Assembly (NCBI GenBank): GCA_947476855.1
Contig: CANJSR010000001.1
Coordinates: 1 to 50,080, forward strand
Direction of reading: 5' to 3'
DNA from: Acetobacteraceae bacterium
GTDB lineage: Bacteria; Pseudomonadota; Alphaproteobacteria; Acetobacterales; Acetobacteraceae
Length of the DNA: 50,080 nt
The translations under genes and the position numbers were made by a program. The notes under the pieces were generated by a model, which was not told the origin of the DNA, did no database searches, and saw only the letters and a list, made by a program, of their open reading frames with translations. This document shows positions 9,141-20,056 of this stretch, in pieces. Within the stretch, counting starts at the first letter, position 1. Each line of letters begins with the position of its first letter.

Positions 9141-10145
9141 TCAGGCAAACAGATCCCGCGGGCTGTCCGCACGCAGATGCCCGCCCAGTTCCCGCCCGAT
9201 CCGTTCGGCGTCGGCCGCCGCACCGTGCAGGCTGTTCTTCAGCAGGAAGGTGCCATCGGTGCGGGCGACCAGGCCGGTCAGATGCAGTTCACCGGTCGGC
9301 AACAGGCGCGCATAGCCGCCGATCGGCGTGCGGCAGGACCCGTCGAGTTCCGCCAGCATCGCCCGTTCGGCTGTGGAGACGGCTTTTGCTTCCGGGTCCT
9401 CGATCGCGCTCAACAGGTCCCGCAACTCGGTGTCGGCGGCGCGGACGGTGATGCCGACGATGCCCTGGCCGGCGGCGGGCACCATCGCGTCGGGGTCGAG
9501 GACGAGGGAGGCCCGATCCTCCAGCCCCAGGCGCCGCAGCCCGGCGAGCGCGAGGAGGGACGCGGCGCATTCCCCGGCGGCGAGCTTGGACAGCCGGGTC
9601 TGCACGTTGCCACGCAGGGTGACGATGTGCAGGTCGGGGCGGGCGTGCAGCAACTGCGCCTGCCGGCGAACGGACGATGTGCCGATGATCGCGCCGCCGG
9701 GCAGGCAGGCATAGGGATCGGCGGCGTCAACCGGCTGGCAATTGGGCCCCAGGATCAGGGCGTCGCGCGCGTCTTCCCGGCGCATCGTGCAGGCCAGGAC
9801 GATGCCGGGCGGCAGCTCGGTTTCCAGGTCCTTGAGGCTGTGGACCGCGAAATCGATGCGACCGTCCAACAGGGCCTCATGGATTTCCTTGGCGAACAGC
9901 CCCTTTCCGCCGATATCCGCGAGGCGGCGATCCTGGACGATATCGCCCGTGGTATTGATCGCGTGCTCCTCGAACACCTCCAGCCCGCGCAGGACGGGGC
10001 AGAAGGTGGTCAGGACCTGGAGAAAATGGCGGGTCTGGTACAAGGCCAGCGGGGAACCGCGCGTGCCGACCCGCAGCGGCAAGGCGCGCCGATGGGCGCG
10101 GACCGTCGGATGGGCAGGGGCGGATAGGGGCGTGGCGGCTGTCAT
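9141..10145 (-). CDS. hemC: Hydroxymethylbilane synthase (porphobilinogen deaminase) HemC
   Basis: A 334-residue enzyme that joins four porphobilinogens into hydroxymethylbilane. The family start motif [11 protein letters not shown] is at 25-35, [12 protein letters not shown] at 101-112 and the substrate-binding arginines in [10 protein letters not shown] near 156-165. Cys271 in GSCRTPIGG is the attachment point of the dipyrromethane cofactor. The first 22 residues before RVGTRG are an unconserved extension, and the start at 10145 is the best available. It is the first gene of the hem operon. Only 36 bases separate it from the divergent tsaD, so its promoter must lie partly inside tsaD. Confidence 0.95.
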   Translation of the reverse strand: MTAATPLSAPAHPTVRAHRRALPLRVGTRGSPLALYQTRHFLQVLTTFCPVLRGLEVFEEHAINTTGDIVQDRRLADIGGKGLFAKEIHEALLDGRIDFAVHSLKDLETELPPGIVLACTMRREDARDALILGPNCQPVDAADPYACLPGGAIIGTSSVRRQAQLLHARPDLHIVTLRGNVQTRLSKLAAGECAASLLALAGLRRLGLEDRASLVLDPDAMVPAAGQGIVGITVRAADTELRDLLSAIEDPEAKAVSTAERAMLAELDGSCRTPIGGYARLLPTGELHLTGLVARTDGTFLLKNSLHGAAADAERIGRELGGHLRADSPRDLFA

Positions 10146-10181
10146 CGTCGCGTCCTATTACTGCGGCAAGCCGAGGGAAAG

Positions 10182-11252
10182 GTGAGAAATGTGTTGAACG
10201 GCCCGATACTGGGTCTCGAGTCGTCCTGTGATGAAACGGCCACGGCGGTTCTGGCCCCTGATGGGCGCGTCCTGGCCGAGGCTGTTCTGAGCCAGGAACA
10301 GGATCACGCGCCGTTTGGCGGCGTCGTGCCCGAGATCGCCGCCCGCGCGCATCTGGCTGTTCTGCCCCGGCAGATCGAGCAGGTCCTCGCGCGTGCGGGA
10401 CTCGGATTCGGCGATCTGGCGGGCGTCGCGGCCAGCGCGGGGCCGGGGTTGATCGGCGGGCTGATCGTCGGCAGCCAGGTCGCCAAGGGCATCGCCGTGG
10501 CGCGGGGCATCCCGTACGTCGCGGTCAATCATCTGGAGGCGCACGCCCTCACCCCCCGGTTGCCGGGGCTGGTCGAGGGCGGCGCGCCGTTTCCCTATCT
10601 GCTGCTGTTGATCTCCGGCGGGCACTGCCAATGCGTGGCGGTGGAGGGCATTGGCCAGCACACCCGCCTGGGTGGCACCGTGGATGACGCCGCCGGAGAG
10701 GCCTTCGACAAGGTCGCCAAGCTGCTGGGCCTGGGCTGGCCCGGTGGTCCCGCGCTGGAAAGACTGGCAGCCGAGGGCGATCCCGCCCGCCACGCCTTCC
10801 CGCGGCCGATGCTTGGGCGGGCGGGATGCGATTTCAGTTTCTCTGGCCTGAAGACGGCGGTGGCGCAGGCGGTGGGGAAACTCGGCGCCGGCGCCCTGCC
10901 GCGTCCGGTGGCGGCGGATATCGCGGCGGGCTTCCAGCGCGCGGTGGCCGAGGTGCTGGCCGATCGCGCCGCCCACGCGATGGCGATGATGCGGGAACGG
11001 GCGGGACCTCAGGCCGACCTGCTGGTCGTGGCAGGCGGCGTGGCGGCCAATGGGGCGGTGCGTTCGGCCCTGAGCGCCGCCGCCGAGCGGGCTGGGTTCC
11101 GGCTGGTCGCGCCGCCGGTGCGGCTGTGTACCGACAACGCCGTGATGGTTGCCTGGGCGGCGATCGAGCGGCTTGGCCTGGGACTGGCCGATGACCTGGA
11201 CTTCGCCCCACGGCCCCGCTGGCCGCTGGAAACGCTGGGTTCGGCTGGATGA
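10182..11252 (+). CDS. tsaD: tRNA threonylcarbamoyladenosine transferase subunit TsaD
   Basis: A 356-residue ASKHA-fold protein that transfers the threonylcarbamoyl group to A37 of ANN-decoding tRNAs together with TsaB and Tsa[11 protein letters not shown] (11-20) is the phosphate-binding start and His117/His121 in NHLEAH bind the metal. GTG 10182 is preceded by GAGGGAAA; GTG 10191 is also possible and would give a start nearer the family norm. The stop overlaps the ATG of rlmJ, so the two are translationally coupled. The hemC-tsaD divergent arrangement is common in alphaproteobacteria. Confidence 0.95.
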   Translation: MRNVLNGPILGLESSCDETATAVLAPDGRVLAEAVLSQEQDHAPFGGVVPEIAARAHLAVLPRQIEQVLARAGLGFGDLAGVAASAGPGLIGGLIVGSQVAKGIAVARGIPYVAVNHLEAHALTPRLPGLVEGGAPFPYLLLLISGGHCQCVAVEGIGQHTRLGGTVDDAAGEAFDKVAKLLGLGWPGGPALERLAAEGDPARHAFPRPMLGRAGCDFSFSGLKTAVAQAVGKLGAGALPRPVAADIAAGFQRAVAEVLADRAAHAMAMMRERAGPQADLLVVAGGVAANGAVRSALSAAAERAGFRLVAPPVRLCTDNAVMVAWAAIERLGLGLADDLDFAPRPRWPLETLGSAG

Positions 11253-12100
11253 ACTATCGCCACGCCTTCCATGCCGGCAATTTCGCCGACTGCATGAAGC
11301 ATGCCCTGCTGGTCTGGCTGGTCGGCGCGCTGCAACGCAAGCCCGCGCCGATCTTCGTGCTCGACACTCATGCGGGGACCGGCGGCTATGACCTGTCGGC
11401 CGAGGACGCCAGCCGCACCGGGGAAGCCGAGGCCGGTATCCTGCGCCTGCTGGCCGACCCGCCGCCGGCTCTGGCGGATTTTGTTGGGTTGGTGCGACGG
11501 GTCCAAGATGGTGGCGGGTCACGTGTGCGTTCGGAAAACCTCTACCCCGGCTCGCCTCTGCTGATCCGCGCCTTGCTGCGCCCGGACGACCGCCTCGCCT
11601 GCTGCGAGTTGCACGACCAGGACTACCCGGCCCTGCATCGCCTGTTCGCCCGTGACCCTCAGACCGCCACCCATCACCGGGACGCCTGGGAGGCGCTGGG
11701 CGGCCTGCTGCCACCGAAGCAGAAGCGCGGGCTGGTCCTGATTGATCCCCCTTTCGAGGCGCCGGATGAATTCGACCGCCTGGCCCGGGGGCTCGCGGCT
11801 GGCCATGCCCGCTTCCCGACCGGGGTGTTCGCGGCATGGTACCCGATCAAGCGCGTCGCGGCAGTGCGTGGATTTCACCACGCGATGCAGGCATCAGGCA
11901 TCCGCGACATCGTGACCGCCGAACTTCTGCTGCGGGAGCCATTGGATCCCTCGCGCCTTAACGGCTGCGGGCTGCTGGTCATCAATCCCCCCTTCCGCTT
12001 TGAGGCGGAGGCTTTGCCGCTGTTGCTGGCCTTGCGCGACGCCCTGTGCGGGACCGAATCCGGTGCCGCCGCGACGATCCTGAGGCTGGCGGATGAATAG
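11249..12100 (+). CDS. rlmJ: 23S rRNA adenine(2030)-N6-methyltransferase RlmJ
   Basis: A 283-residue SAM-dependent methyltransferase that modifies A2030 of 23S rRNA. The N-terminal motif [18 protein letters not shown] is diagnostic of Rlm[12 protein letters not shown] is the SAM-binding region and DPPFE (near residue 168) is the catalytic N6-adenine methyltransferase motif. The ATG overlaps the tsaD stop (ATGA), and the 3' end overlaps gpsA by eight bases, so it is translated as part of the tsaD-rlmJ-gpsA-sulfotransferase run. Confidence 0.94.
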   Translation: MNYRHAFHAGNFADCMKHALLVWLVGALQRKPAPIFVLDTHAGTGGYDLSAEDASRTGEAEAGILRLLADPPPALADFVGLVRRVQDGGGSRVRSENLYPGSPLLIRALLRPDDRLACCELHDQDYPALHRLFARDPQTATHHRDAWEALGGLLPPKQKRGLVLIDPPFEAPDEFDRLARGLAAGHARFPTGVFAAWYPIKRVAAVRGFHHAMQASGIRDIVTAELLLREPLDPSRLNGCGLLVINPPFRFEAEALPLLLALRDALCGTESGAAATILRLADE

Positions 12101-13073
12101 GATCACGGTCGTCGGCGCCGGCGCCTGGGGAACCGCCCTGGCCATCCAGGCAGCGCGCGCCGGGAACGCGGTGACGCTCTGGGCGCGCGACCGCGCCACC
12201 GCCGAGGCGATCGAGCAGACGCGTGAGTCCCACCGTCTGCCGAACCACCGGTTGCCGGGGGCGGTTCACGTCACCTCCAGCATGCCGGACCAGACCGACC
12301 TGACCCTGCTTGTCGTGCCCATGCAGCACATGCGCTCCATCCTGCCGATCCTGCCGGCTGCCCCGGTCGCGATCTGCGCCAAGGGGGTCGAGGGCGGCAC
12401 GCTGTGTCTGCCGCTGGAAGTCCTGACGGTGGAGCGGCCGGATTGCCCGGGCGTGGTGCTGACCGGCCCCAATTTCGCGCATGAGGTCGCGACCGGCCTG
12501 CCCGCCGCCGCCGTGGTTGCCGGCGTTGACGCCGCGCTGCGGGATCAGGTGGCCGCGATGGTGGGAACGCCCGCGTTCCGCCTCTATGGCAATGACGACC
12601 CGATCGGTGCCCAGCTTGGCGGGGCGGCCAAGAACGTCATCGCCATCGCCGCCGGAGCGGTGATTGGCGCGGGCCTGGGGGAAAACGCCCGCGCCGCGCT
12701 GATCACGCGCGGGTTGGCCGAACTCGGTCGACTGACGGTGACGCTGGGTGGGCGGGCGGAGACGGTGATGGGCCTCTCCGGCCTCGGCGACCTGCTGCTG
12801 ACATGCACCGGACCCTCCAGCCGCAACTTCAGCCTCGGCCTGGCCCTGGGGCGCGGGGAAACGCTGGACAACATCCTGGCAAACCGCGTCACGGTGACCG
12901 AAGGCGTGGCAACCGCCCCCGCCCTGATCGCCCGTGCCGCCCGCCATGAACCGTTGGTGGAACTGCCGATCTGTTCGGCGGTGGCCGACCTGCTGCAAGG
13001 CCGCGTCACCCTCACCCAGGCCATTGCCCGCCTTCTCGCTCGGCCGCGCCGGGATGAGCACGACGAACGATGA
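12093..13073 (+). CDS. gpsA: Glycerol-3-phosphate dehydrogenase [NAD(P)+] GpsA
   Basis: A 326-residue cytosolic enzyme that reduces dihydroxyacetone phosphate to sn-glycerol 3-phosphate for phospholipid synthesis. The Rossmann motif VVGAGAWGTALA lies at 5-16, GPNFAHEVA in the middle and GGAAKNVIAIAAG carries the catalytic lysine. The helical C-terminal domain includes GLGDLLLTCTG and SRNFSLG. It overlaps rlmJ by eight bases and the sulfotransferase gene by four (ATGA). The pairing of tsaD and gpsA is widespread in bacteria. Confidence 0.95.
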   Translation: MNRITVVGAGAWGTALAIQAARAGNAVTLWARDRATAEAIEQTRESHRLPNHRLPGAVHVTSSMPDQTDLTLLVVPMQHMRSILPILPAAPVAICAKGVEGGTLCLPLEVLTVERPDCPGVVLTGPNFAHEVATGLPAAAVVAGVDAALRDQVAAMVGTPAFRLYGNDDPIGAQLGGAAKNVIAIAAGAVIGAGLGENARAALITRGLAELGRLTVTLGGRAETVMGLSGLGDLLLTCTGPSSRNFSLGLALGRGETLDNILANRVTVTEGVATAPALIARAARHEPLVELPICSAVADLLQGRVTLTQAIARLLARPRRDEHDER

Positions 13074-14506
13074 CCCGTGACACCGATCTGGCCCAGGCAC
13101 TCAGCCACCATCAGGCCGGCCGGCTGGAACAGGCGGAGGGGCTGTATCGCGCCCTGATCGGCGCCAATCCCGACGACCCCGATCCGCGCCATCTGCTGGG
13201 TCTGATCCATCTGTCCCGCAATGAGGTCGAGGCAGCGGTCGGCCAGATCGCCCGCGCGGCCGCGATTGTGCCGGGATCGGCCCGCGTGCAGGTCAACCTG
13301 GGTGAGGCACTGTTCCGGGCCAACCGCTATGCTGAAGCCGCCGCGGCCATGCGCCGAGCGGTTGAAATTGATCCCTCCCAGGCCACAGCCTGGCACCGGC
13401 TGGGCCGTACGCTGGCCATTCTCGGGCAGACAGCCGAGGCGGCGGCGAGCCTGCGGCGCTGCGTCGCGCTGGACCCGCATCATGTCGGGGCTTTGCGCGA
13501 TCTGGCGGATTCCGGTGCCACGGACGTGATCGAGCCGCTCCGTGTCGTTCTCGCACGCGAAGACCTGCCTGGCCGCGACCGGATCGATGCGGGGTTCGCG
13601 CTCGCGGCGGCGCTGGATCGGGCGGATGACTTTGATCAGGCTTTTGCCGCCCTCGCCGAGGCCAACCGGCTGATGCGGCATCATCTGGCGGAGACCGGGG
13701 AAGCCTTTGATCCGGTGGCTCTGCGCGCCTATGTGGACGGGCGCATCGCCGCCTTCACGCGAGATCGGATCGAACGGGCCAGCGCGGCAGGACATCCCAC
13801 CGAACAGCCGGTCTTCATCGTCGGCATGCCACGCTCGGGCACCACTCTGGTGGAGCGGATGCTGGCCAGCCATCCCGCCATCATCGGCATCGGAGAGGGG
13901 CCGGCCATCGGGGAACTCGCCGGCGCGCTGGGACAGGCCGAGCAGCCGGATGCGATACGGGCGGTTGCGGAACGGCACGTGTCGTGGTTGCGGCTAATGG
14001 GTGGGGCCGCCCAGCGGGTCGTCGACAAGACGCCGGACAATCTGTTCCATCTGGGCGCCATCGCCTGTCTGTTCCCACGCGCACGAATCATCGTTTGCCG
14101 CCGCGACCCGCGGGACATCTGCCTGTCGTGCCACTTCCAGGGCTTTGCCCTGCCGATGCCCTACACCACCGACCTGGGTGACTGCGCCTTGCGCGTCCAG
14201 GAGGCGGATCGCGTGCTGGTCCACTGGAAGGATGTGCTGCCCCTGCCGATGCTGGAGGTCGATTACGAAGCCGTGGTCGCCGACCCGGAGCGGGAGGGAA
14301 AGCGGATGCTGGCGTTTCTTGGTCTGCCCTGGGACGCGGCTTGCCTTGGGTTTCACTCCGACCCGGGCATCGTCACCTCCGCCAGCGTCTGGCAGGTGCG
14401 ACGACCCGTGTATGGTGGATCGTCGGGGCGGTGGCGGCGCTATGAACGCCATCTCGGCCCGCTGCTGGCCGCCTTTGGCCGCGACCGATCCGTACGAAGG
14501 CGATAG
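13070..14506 (+). CDS. TPR-repeat sulfotransferase
   Basis: A 478-residue fusion of N-terminal TPR repeats (about residues 1-145, three to four units) with a PAPS-dependent sulfotransferase domain. The 5'-phosphosulfate loop is FIVGMPRSGTTLVERML (249-265) and the 3'-phosphate region is IIVCRRDPRDICLS (340-353). Such fusions resemble protein-tyrosine or polysaccharide sulfotransferases, but the acceptor is unknown. No signal peptide or membrane segment is seen, so it is probably cytoplasmic. It starts on the gpsA stop (ATGA) and ends eight bases before murJ, so it is embedded in a lipid/cell-wall precursor operon. Confidence 0.85.
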   Translation: MTRDTDLAQALSHHQAGRLEQAEGLYRALIGANPDDPDPRHLLGLIHLSRNEVEAAVGQIARAAAIVPGSARVQVNLGEALFRANRYAEAAAAMRRAVEIDPSQATAWHRLGRTLAILGQTAEAAASLRRCVALDPHHVGALRDLADSGATDVIEPLRVVLAREDLPGRDRIDAGFALAAALDRADDFDQAFAALAEANRLMRHHLAETGEAFDPVALRAYVDGRIAAFTRDRIERASAAGHPTEQPVFIVGMPRSGTTLVERMLASHPAIIGIGEGPAIGELAGALGQAEQPDAIRAVAERHVSWLRLMGGAAQRVVDKTPDNLFHLGAIACLFPRARIIVCRRDPRDICLSCHFQGFALPMPYTTDLGDCALRVQEADRVLVHWKDVLPLPMLEVDYEAVVADPEREGKRMLAFLGLPWDAACLGFHSDPGIVTSASVWQVRRPVYGGSSGRWRRYERHLGPLLAAFGRDRSVRRR

Positions 14507-14514
14507 ACAAGCGT

Positions 14515-16053
14515 ATGATTCGCGGCATCCTGACGGTCGGCGGCTGGACCATGGCGAGCCGCATCCTTGGCTTCGTCCGGGATGTTCTGATTGCATCAAG
14601 CCTGGGCGCCGGCTTGGTGGCGGACGCGTTCTTCGTCGCACTGCGCCTGCCCAACCTGTTCCGACGCCTGTTCGGAGAGGGCGCGTTCAACGCCGCCTTC
14701 GTGCCTCAGTTCGCCAGCATGCTCGCCACCGAAGGCCCGGGCCCCGCCCGCCGCTTCGCCATCGAGGCATTCAGCCTGATGACCGTCTGGCTCGGCACTC
14801 TGACGGTCCTGGGTATGATCGGGATGCCGTGGATCGTAGCCGTACTCGCGCCAGGGTTCCTGGGAATCCCCGAGAAATTCGGCCTGGCGGTCGAATTGTC
14901 CCGGATCACCTTTCCCTATCTGGTCCTGATCTGCCTGGCCGCGATGGTTTCGGGCATCCTGAACGCGCTGGAGAAGTTCGGCGTGGCGGCGGCGTCCTAC
15001 GTCTTGTTCAACGTCTGCACGATCGCGACGCTGCTATGGCTGACGCCCTTTGTCGCGACCGGCGGTCACGCCCTGGCCTGGGGGGTTGCGGCGGCGGGGG
15101 TGGCACAGCTTGCCTTGCTGATGGTCGCTTCCTCTCGCGCTGGCATGGGGCTGACGATTGGCTGGCCCAAGCTGACACCGGCGGTTCGGCAATTGCTGAA
15201 GAAGATGGCACCGGGCGTGGTTGGGGCGGGGGTGACCCAGCTTAATCTCGCGGTTGACGTGGTGATTGCCAGCCTGTTGCCGGCCGGCACCGTATCGCTG
15301 TTGTATTACGCCGACCGCATCCAGCAGCTGCCACTGGGGGTGATCGGCACGGCAATCGGAACGGCCATGCTGCCCACCCTCTCGCGCCAGGTTGGGGCTG
15401 GGGACAACGCGGTCGCCATGTCCACTCAGAACCGGGCGATCGAGTATGCGCTGATCCTGACCCTGCCCGCCACGATCGCCCTGATCATCGTTGCCTGGCC
15501 GATCATCTGGACGCTGTTTGGTCGCGGAGCCTTCGATGCCGGGTCGGCGCATCTGACCGCGCAGGCGCTTGCGGTCTATGCGATCGGGTTGCCGGCGTTC
15601 GTGCTGATCAAGGTCCTGGCCCCAGGCTTCTTCGCGCGCGGCGATACGGCAACGCCGGTCAAGATCGGCATGGTGATGGTTGCCGCGCATTTGGCCATGA
15701 ACCTCTCATTCATGGGTCCGCTGGGGCATTTGGGGCCACCGACGGCGACCAGCCTCGCGTCGATCATGAACGCCGCCTGCCTGTGGTTCGTCCTGCATCG
15801 GCGGGGCCATCTACGGATCGACCAGAGACTCCGGTCCCGCGCGCTGCGCGTCATTCCTGCCCTGGCGGCCATGGGCGGCGTGCTTTGGGGGATGCAGCAT
15901 CTTCTGTTCCACGAGGCGATGTCGGGAATTGTCCGGCTGGCGGTTCTAACGCTGCTGACCGCGACGGGATTGGTGGTCTACGGGATTGGCCTGCAACTAT
16001 GTGGCGCGGGCGGGATCAGGGAAATCATGGCGGGCATTCGGCGGCGGCGGTAG
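14515..16053 (+). CDS. murJ: Lipid II flippase MurJ
   Basis: A 512-residue polytopic membrane protein of the MVF/MurJ family with about 14 hydrophobic segments, which moves lipid II to the periplasmic face for peptidoglycan synthesis. The N-terminus GGWTMASRILGFVRDVLIA and the LPNLFRRLFGEGAFNAAFVP loop carry the conserved arginines of the central cavity. ATG 14515 lies eight bases after the sulfotransferase stop. Its stop is three bases from the convergent tmk stop, and no terminator is evident between them. Confidence 0.95.
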   Translation: MIRGILTVGGWTMASRILGFVRDVLIASSLGAGLVADAFFVALRLPNLFRRLFGEGAFNAAFVPQFASMLATEGPGPARRFAIEAFSLMTVWLGTLTVLGMIGMPWIVAVLAPGFLGIPEKFGLAVELSRITFPYLVLICLAAMVSGILNALEKFGVAAASYVLFNVCTIATLLWLTPFVATGGHALAWGVAAAGVAQLALLMVASSRAGMGLTIGWPKLTPAVRQLLKKMAPGVVGAGVTQLNLAVDVVIASLLPAGTVSLLYYADRIQQLPLGVIGTAIGTAMLPTLSRQVGAGDNAVAMSTQNRAIEYALILTLPATIALIIVAWPIIWTLFGRGAFDAGSAHLTAQALAVYAIGLPAFVLIKVLAPGFFARGDTATPVKIGMVMVAAHLAMNLSFMGPLGHLGPPTATSLASIMNAACLWFVLHRRGHLRIDQRLRSRALRVIPALAAMGGVLWGMQHLLFHEAMSGIVRLAVLTLLTATGLVVYGIGLQLCGAGGIREIMAGIRRRR

Positions 16054-16056
16054 GGC

Positions 16057-16665
16057 CTATCCGACCAGGGCCATGATCGCCTGATGGACGGCCTGCTCGG
16101 TCCCATCGGCGGGGATCAGCCGGCAGCGGGTTGGCTCAGCCTGGGCGATCGCGCGAAACCCCTCATTCACGCGGGCATGGAACGTGGTGTCCTCCCGCTC
16201 ATACCGGTCGCTGTCTCCACCGCGTCTGCGCAGGCGTGTCGCGGTGACCGAGGCGCTGACGTCCAGAACCAGCGTCAGGTCGGGATGAATGCCGAGCAGG
16301 TCGATCTGTGCCCGGATGAGGTTGCGATCGGCGCCCTGTCCGTAGCCCTGGTATGCCATGGTCGAATCGTAGAACCGGTCGCAGATCACCCACATCCCGG
16401 CCTCCAATGCGGGGCGGACCGTGCGCGCCACGTGATCGGCCCGGGCGGCGAAATGGAGCAGCGTCTCGGCCTGTGGCGCCCAGGCGACCTGCCCGGACAG
16501 CAACAACGTGCGCAGGACCTCGGCCCCAGGGGAGCCGCCGGGTTCCCGCGTCCGCAGGGTCGCGATGCCGCGCTGGCAGAGCGCGTCCGACAGCAGGCGG
16601 GCCTGGGTGGTTTTGCCGGCTCCTTCACCGCCTTCAAGGGTGATGAACCGTCCGCGCTGGATCAC
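16057..16665 (-). CDS. tmk: Thymidylate kinase
   Basis: A 202-residue dTMP kinase. The P-loop is EGGEGAGKTT at 11-20, REPGGSPGAEVLR follows as the substrate-binding region, and DRFYDSTMAYQGYG is the DRY-type motif. A lid region with paired arginines (RLRRRGGDSDRYERE) follows. The start overlaps the stop of the carboxypeptidase gene by four bases. In relatives holB commonly follows tmk; here murJ is convergent directly behind it. Confidence 0.95.
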   Translation of the reverse strand: MIQRGRFITLEGGEGAGKTTQARLLSDALCQRGIATLRTREPGGSPGAEVLRTLLLSGQVAWAPQAETLLHFAARADHVARTVRPALEAGMWVICDRFYDSTMAYQGYGQGADRNLIRAQIDLLGIHPDLTLVLDVSASVTATRLRRRGGDSDRYEREDTTFHARVNEGFRAIAQAEPTRCRLIPADGTEQAVHQAIMALVG

Positions 16666-17891
16666 CCGCCGGTCACCCAGTGCGACACCACCGCGAGGGC
16701 GCGTCCCGGCAGTCCGAGTCGCGGCACATCGGCGCCGGCGAGCAGCGTGACGTCCATGGGCGGGACGCCCTGCCCGGACATGACCAGCTTGCCAAGCGCG
16801 TCACCCTTGGCGACGGGCGCGTTGACCGGGGTCTGATAGCTGACTTTGATCGAGGCGTTCTTACGCCAGGTACGCGGCATGGTCACGACCAGATCCCGCC
16901 CGCTGACCAGCGGGACGGTCGGCGTGGCGCCGAGCCAGACGGGAACCTGCTCGATGACGTCGCCCGCGGTGAACAGGGTGACGTTCTCGAAATTGGCATA
17001 GGACCAGTCCATCAGGCGCTCGGACTCCTCGGCCCTTTCGCGCATCGTGACCATGCCATTCAGCACGAGGATCACGCGCCGTCCGTTCCGCATGGAACTG
17101 GCTACGAGGCCGTAGCCGCCCGCCTCGGTGTGGCCGGTCTTCAGGCCATCGCCGGTGCCCTTCTGGACCATCGGATTGCGGTTCTGTTGTTCGATCCCGT
17201 TGTATTTGAACGCCTTCTCGGAGTCATAGTGGTAGTGCTCGGGAAAGTCGCGGATGATGCGGCGTGCCAGGGTGGCGATGTCGCGGGCGCTCATGCGCTG
17301 TTCGGGGTCGGGCCAGCCGGTCGAGTTTCGGAAGTTCGACCGGGTCAGGCCGATTTCCTTGCCCTTCTGGTTCATCATCTCGGCGAACTGTTCCTCGGAC
17401 CCCGCAAGGGCTTCCGCGAACACGACGCACGCGTCGTTGCCCGATTGGACGATAACGCCGCGGATCAGGTCTTCGACCTTCACCGTCGAGCCGATCTGGA
17501 CGAACATCTTTGACCCGCCCATCCGCCAGGCTTTTTCCGAGACGGGCAGTTCGTCTTCCAGGCGCAGGCGGCCCTGCTTCAGGCGGTCGTAGACCAGATA
17601 CATGGTCATGAGCTTGGTCATCGAGGACGGCGGCATCTCGTCGTCCGCGTGCTTTTCCAGCAGCGTCGCGCCGGTCGTGAAGTCCTCGATATAGGCCCAC
17701 TTGGCGTTGGTATCGACGGGCCCCAACGGGGTGTCGGCGGGGGAGCCGGTGGCTTCCTTCGGTCGATTACGGCCGCCACCGGGCCGCGGCGGCGTGCCCT
17801 GGGGTCGCTTGGGCTGCTGCTGCTGCGCCGCGGCGGGGCCGGCGGCCAGCAGGGCAGTGGAGGCCAGAATCGTCATGCGACGGGTAAGCAT
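16662..17891 (-). CDS. D-alanyl-D-alanine carboxypeptidase (penicillin-binding protein, DacC/PBP5 type)
   Basis: A 409-residue peptidase S11 protein that trims the terminal D-Ala of peptidoglycan stem peptides. All three catalytic motifs are visible: Ser90-x-x-Lys93 (SMTK), Ser150-Gly-Asn152 and Lys251-Thr-Gly253. Residues 1-22 form a signal peptide ending in a cleavage site after AAA. A proline/glycine/glutamine-rich linker (23-60) separates it from the enzyme domain, and the C-terminal PBP5-type beta domain ends the protein. It overlaps tmk at the 3' end and follows the RlpA-like gene by 14 bases, so the cell-wall genes are co-transcribed. Confidence 0.92.
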   Translation of the reverse strand: MLTRRMTILASTALLAAGPAAAQQQQPKRPQGTPPRPGGGRNRPKEATGSPADTPLGPVDTNAKWAYIEDFTTGATLLEKHADDEMPPSSMTKLMTMYLVYDRLKQGRLRLEDELPVSEKAWRMGGSKMFVQIGSTVKVEDLIRGVIVQSGNDACVVFAEALAGSEEQFAEMMNQKGKEIGLTRSNFRNSTGWPDPEQRMSARDIATLARRIIRDFPEHYHYDSEKAFKYNGIEQQNRNPMVQKGTGDGLKTGHTEAGGYGLVASSMRNGRRVILVLNGMVTMRERAEESERLMDWSYANFENVTLFTAGDVIEQVPVWLGATPTVPLVSGRDLVVTMPRTWRKNASIKVSYQTPVNAPVAKGDALGKLVMSGQGVPPMDVTLLAGADVPRLGLPGRALAVVSHWVTGG

Positions 17892-17905
17892 CGCGTCGGG
17901 TACTC

Positions 17906-18922
17906 CTAATCGACTACGATCCGCGCGTCGGGCACCCCGGCCGCCAAGGCCTGGTCCTGCGCCGCCTCGGCCTGGGCCACGGACGGGAAAGGGCCGGATT
18001 CGACGCGATAGCGCCTGGTCCGTCCCTCACGGAACTGTACGATGTTCGGCCGAAGTCCTGCTACCCGTGCGCGTTGGATAGAGGCGTATTGGTATTCCTC
18101 AAACGTCCCGAGTCGCACCATCAATCGGCCTGGGCGCGGGGTTTCCTGGCTGACTGTCTCCGGCAGGCGCAGCGCCACGGCGGGGGTTGCCCGGTCCTCG
18201 GCGTCGCCGGACAGCGTTCTGGCCGAACCCCCGCCGCGACCGGCGGCAACGCCGGGTGGTGGGGCAAGCTCTGCGACCTCGATCCGGCCCCGCGGGGCGG
18301 CGGCAACATCCAGCGCGGGCGCCCCGGGCAAGCCCGCGACGGCGTCGCGGCTGTCATTCGCCAGGACGGTCATCCGGATCTGTGCCGCTCCGGTCCGAGT
18401 GACCCCGAGCAGGCTGCCAACGCGCGGGGTGTACTCAACCAGCCGATGTGGGTTGCCCGTGCCGCGATCGTTGATGCGCACGACGACGGACCGGCCGGTC
18501 TCCAGCGCGGTCAAGCGGACGATGGCGGGCAGTTGCAGGGTCGGGTGGGCACCCGCCATGGCGGAGGGATCGTAGATCTCTCCATTGGTGGTCAGGGGAG
18601 GGCGGTTGCCCGGTAGCTCGGACCCAAGGCCCGTATCATTCAGGTCGTAGCTCTCGCGTGGGTAGTACCAGACGCCGCCGGCCTGATACGAACCGCCGAG
18701 GTGGTAGCGCGGGTTCGGTGTCGGGGCCTCACAGCCGGTCAGCAGCATGGCCAGGACGGAGAGGACGCCGAGCGCCGACGCAAATGCGTGCCGTTGCGCG
18801 GTCTTCGCGGCTTGTGTCGGGCTCGCCCCAGCCCTCGCACGGTGCGCGGCTCTCATCGAAGATGGCTCGGCGTCGTCCAAACAAATCCTCGCGTTCGGCG
18901 TCGGCGGGAGGTAATTCCGCAT
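17906..18922 (-). CDS. rlpA: RlpA-like septal-ring lipoprotein with SPOR domain
   Basis: A 338-residue lipoprotein: lipobox LTGC with Cys64, a double-psi beta-barrel domain (about 75-175) and a C-terminal SPOR domain (about 268-338) that binds denuded septal glycan. RlpA proteins are lytic transglycosylases in Pseudomonas. His126 (GAHPTLQLP) and Asp152 (INDRG) match the catalytic pair, but the usual SWYG-type segment before TTNGEIYD is replaced by GLGSELPGNRPPL. ATG 18922 has a weak GGA eight bases upstream; ATG 18856 gives a shorter 42-residue lipoprotein leader and is an equally good start. Enzymatic activity is not certain. Confidence 0.85.
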   Translation of the reverse strand: MRNYLPPTPNARICLDDAEPSSMRAAHRARAGASPTQAAKTAQRHAFASALGVLSVLAMLLTGCEAPTPNPRYHLGGSYQAGGVWYYPRESYDLNDTGLGSELPGNRPPLTTNGEIYDPSAMAGAHPTLQLPAIVRLTALETGRSVVVRINDRGTGNPHRLVEYTPRVGSLLGVTRTGAAQIRMTVLANDSRDAVAGLPGAPALDVAAAPRGRIEVAELAPPPGVAAGRGGGSARTLSGDAEDRATPAVALRLPETVSQETPRPGRLMVRLGTFEEYQYASIQRARVAGLRPNIVQFREGRTRRYRVESGPFPSVAQAEAAQDQALAAGVPDARIVVD

Positions 18923-18976
18923 TTGTTCCGGATTACCCGATGGGCTGAGTCGAAGACAACCGTTCGTCGCGGCGGA

Positions 18977-20032
<1,056 letters not shown>

Positions 20033-20056
20033 TCAAACTGTGGGAGCGGGCAACGC

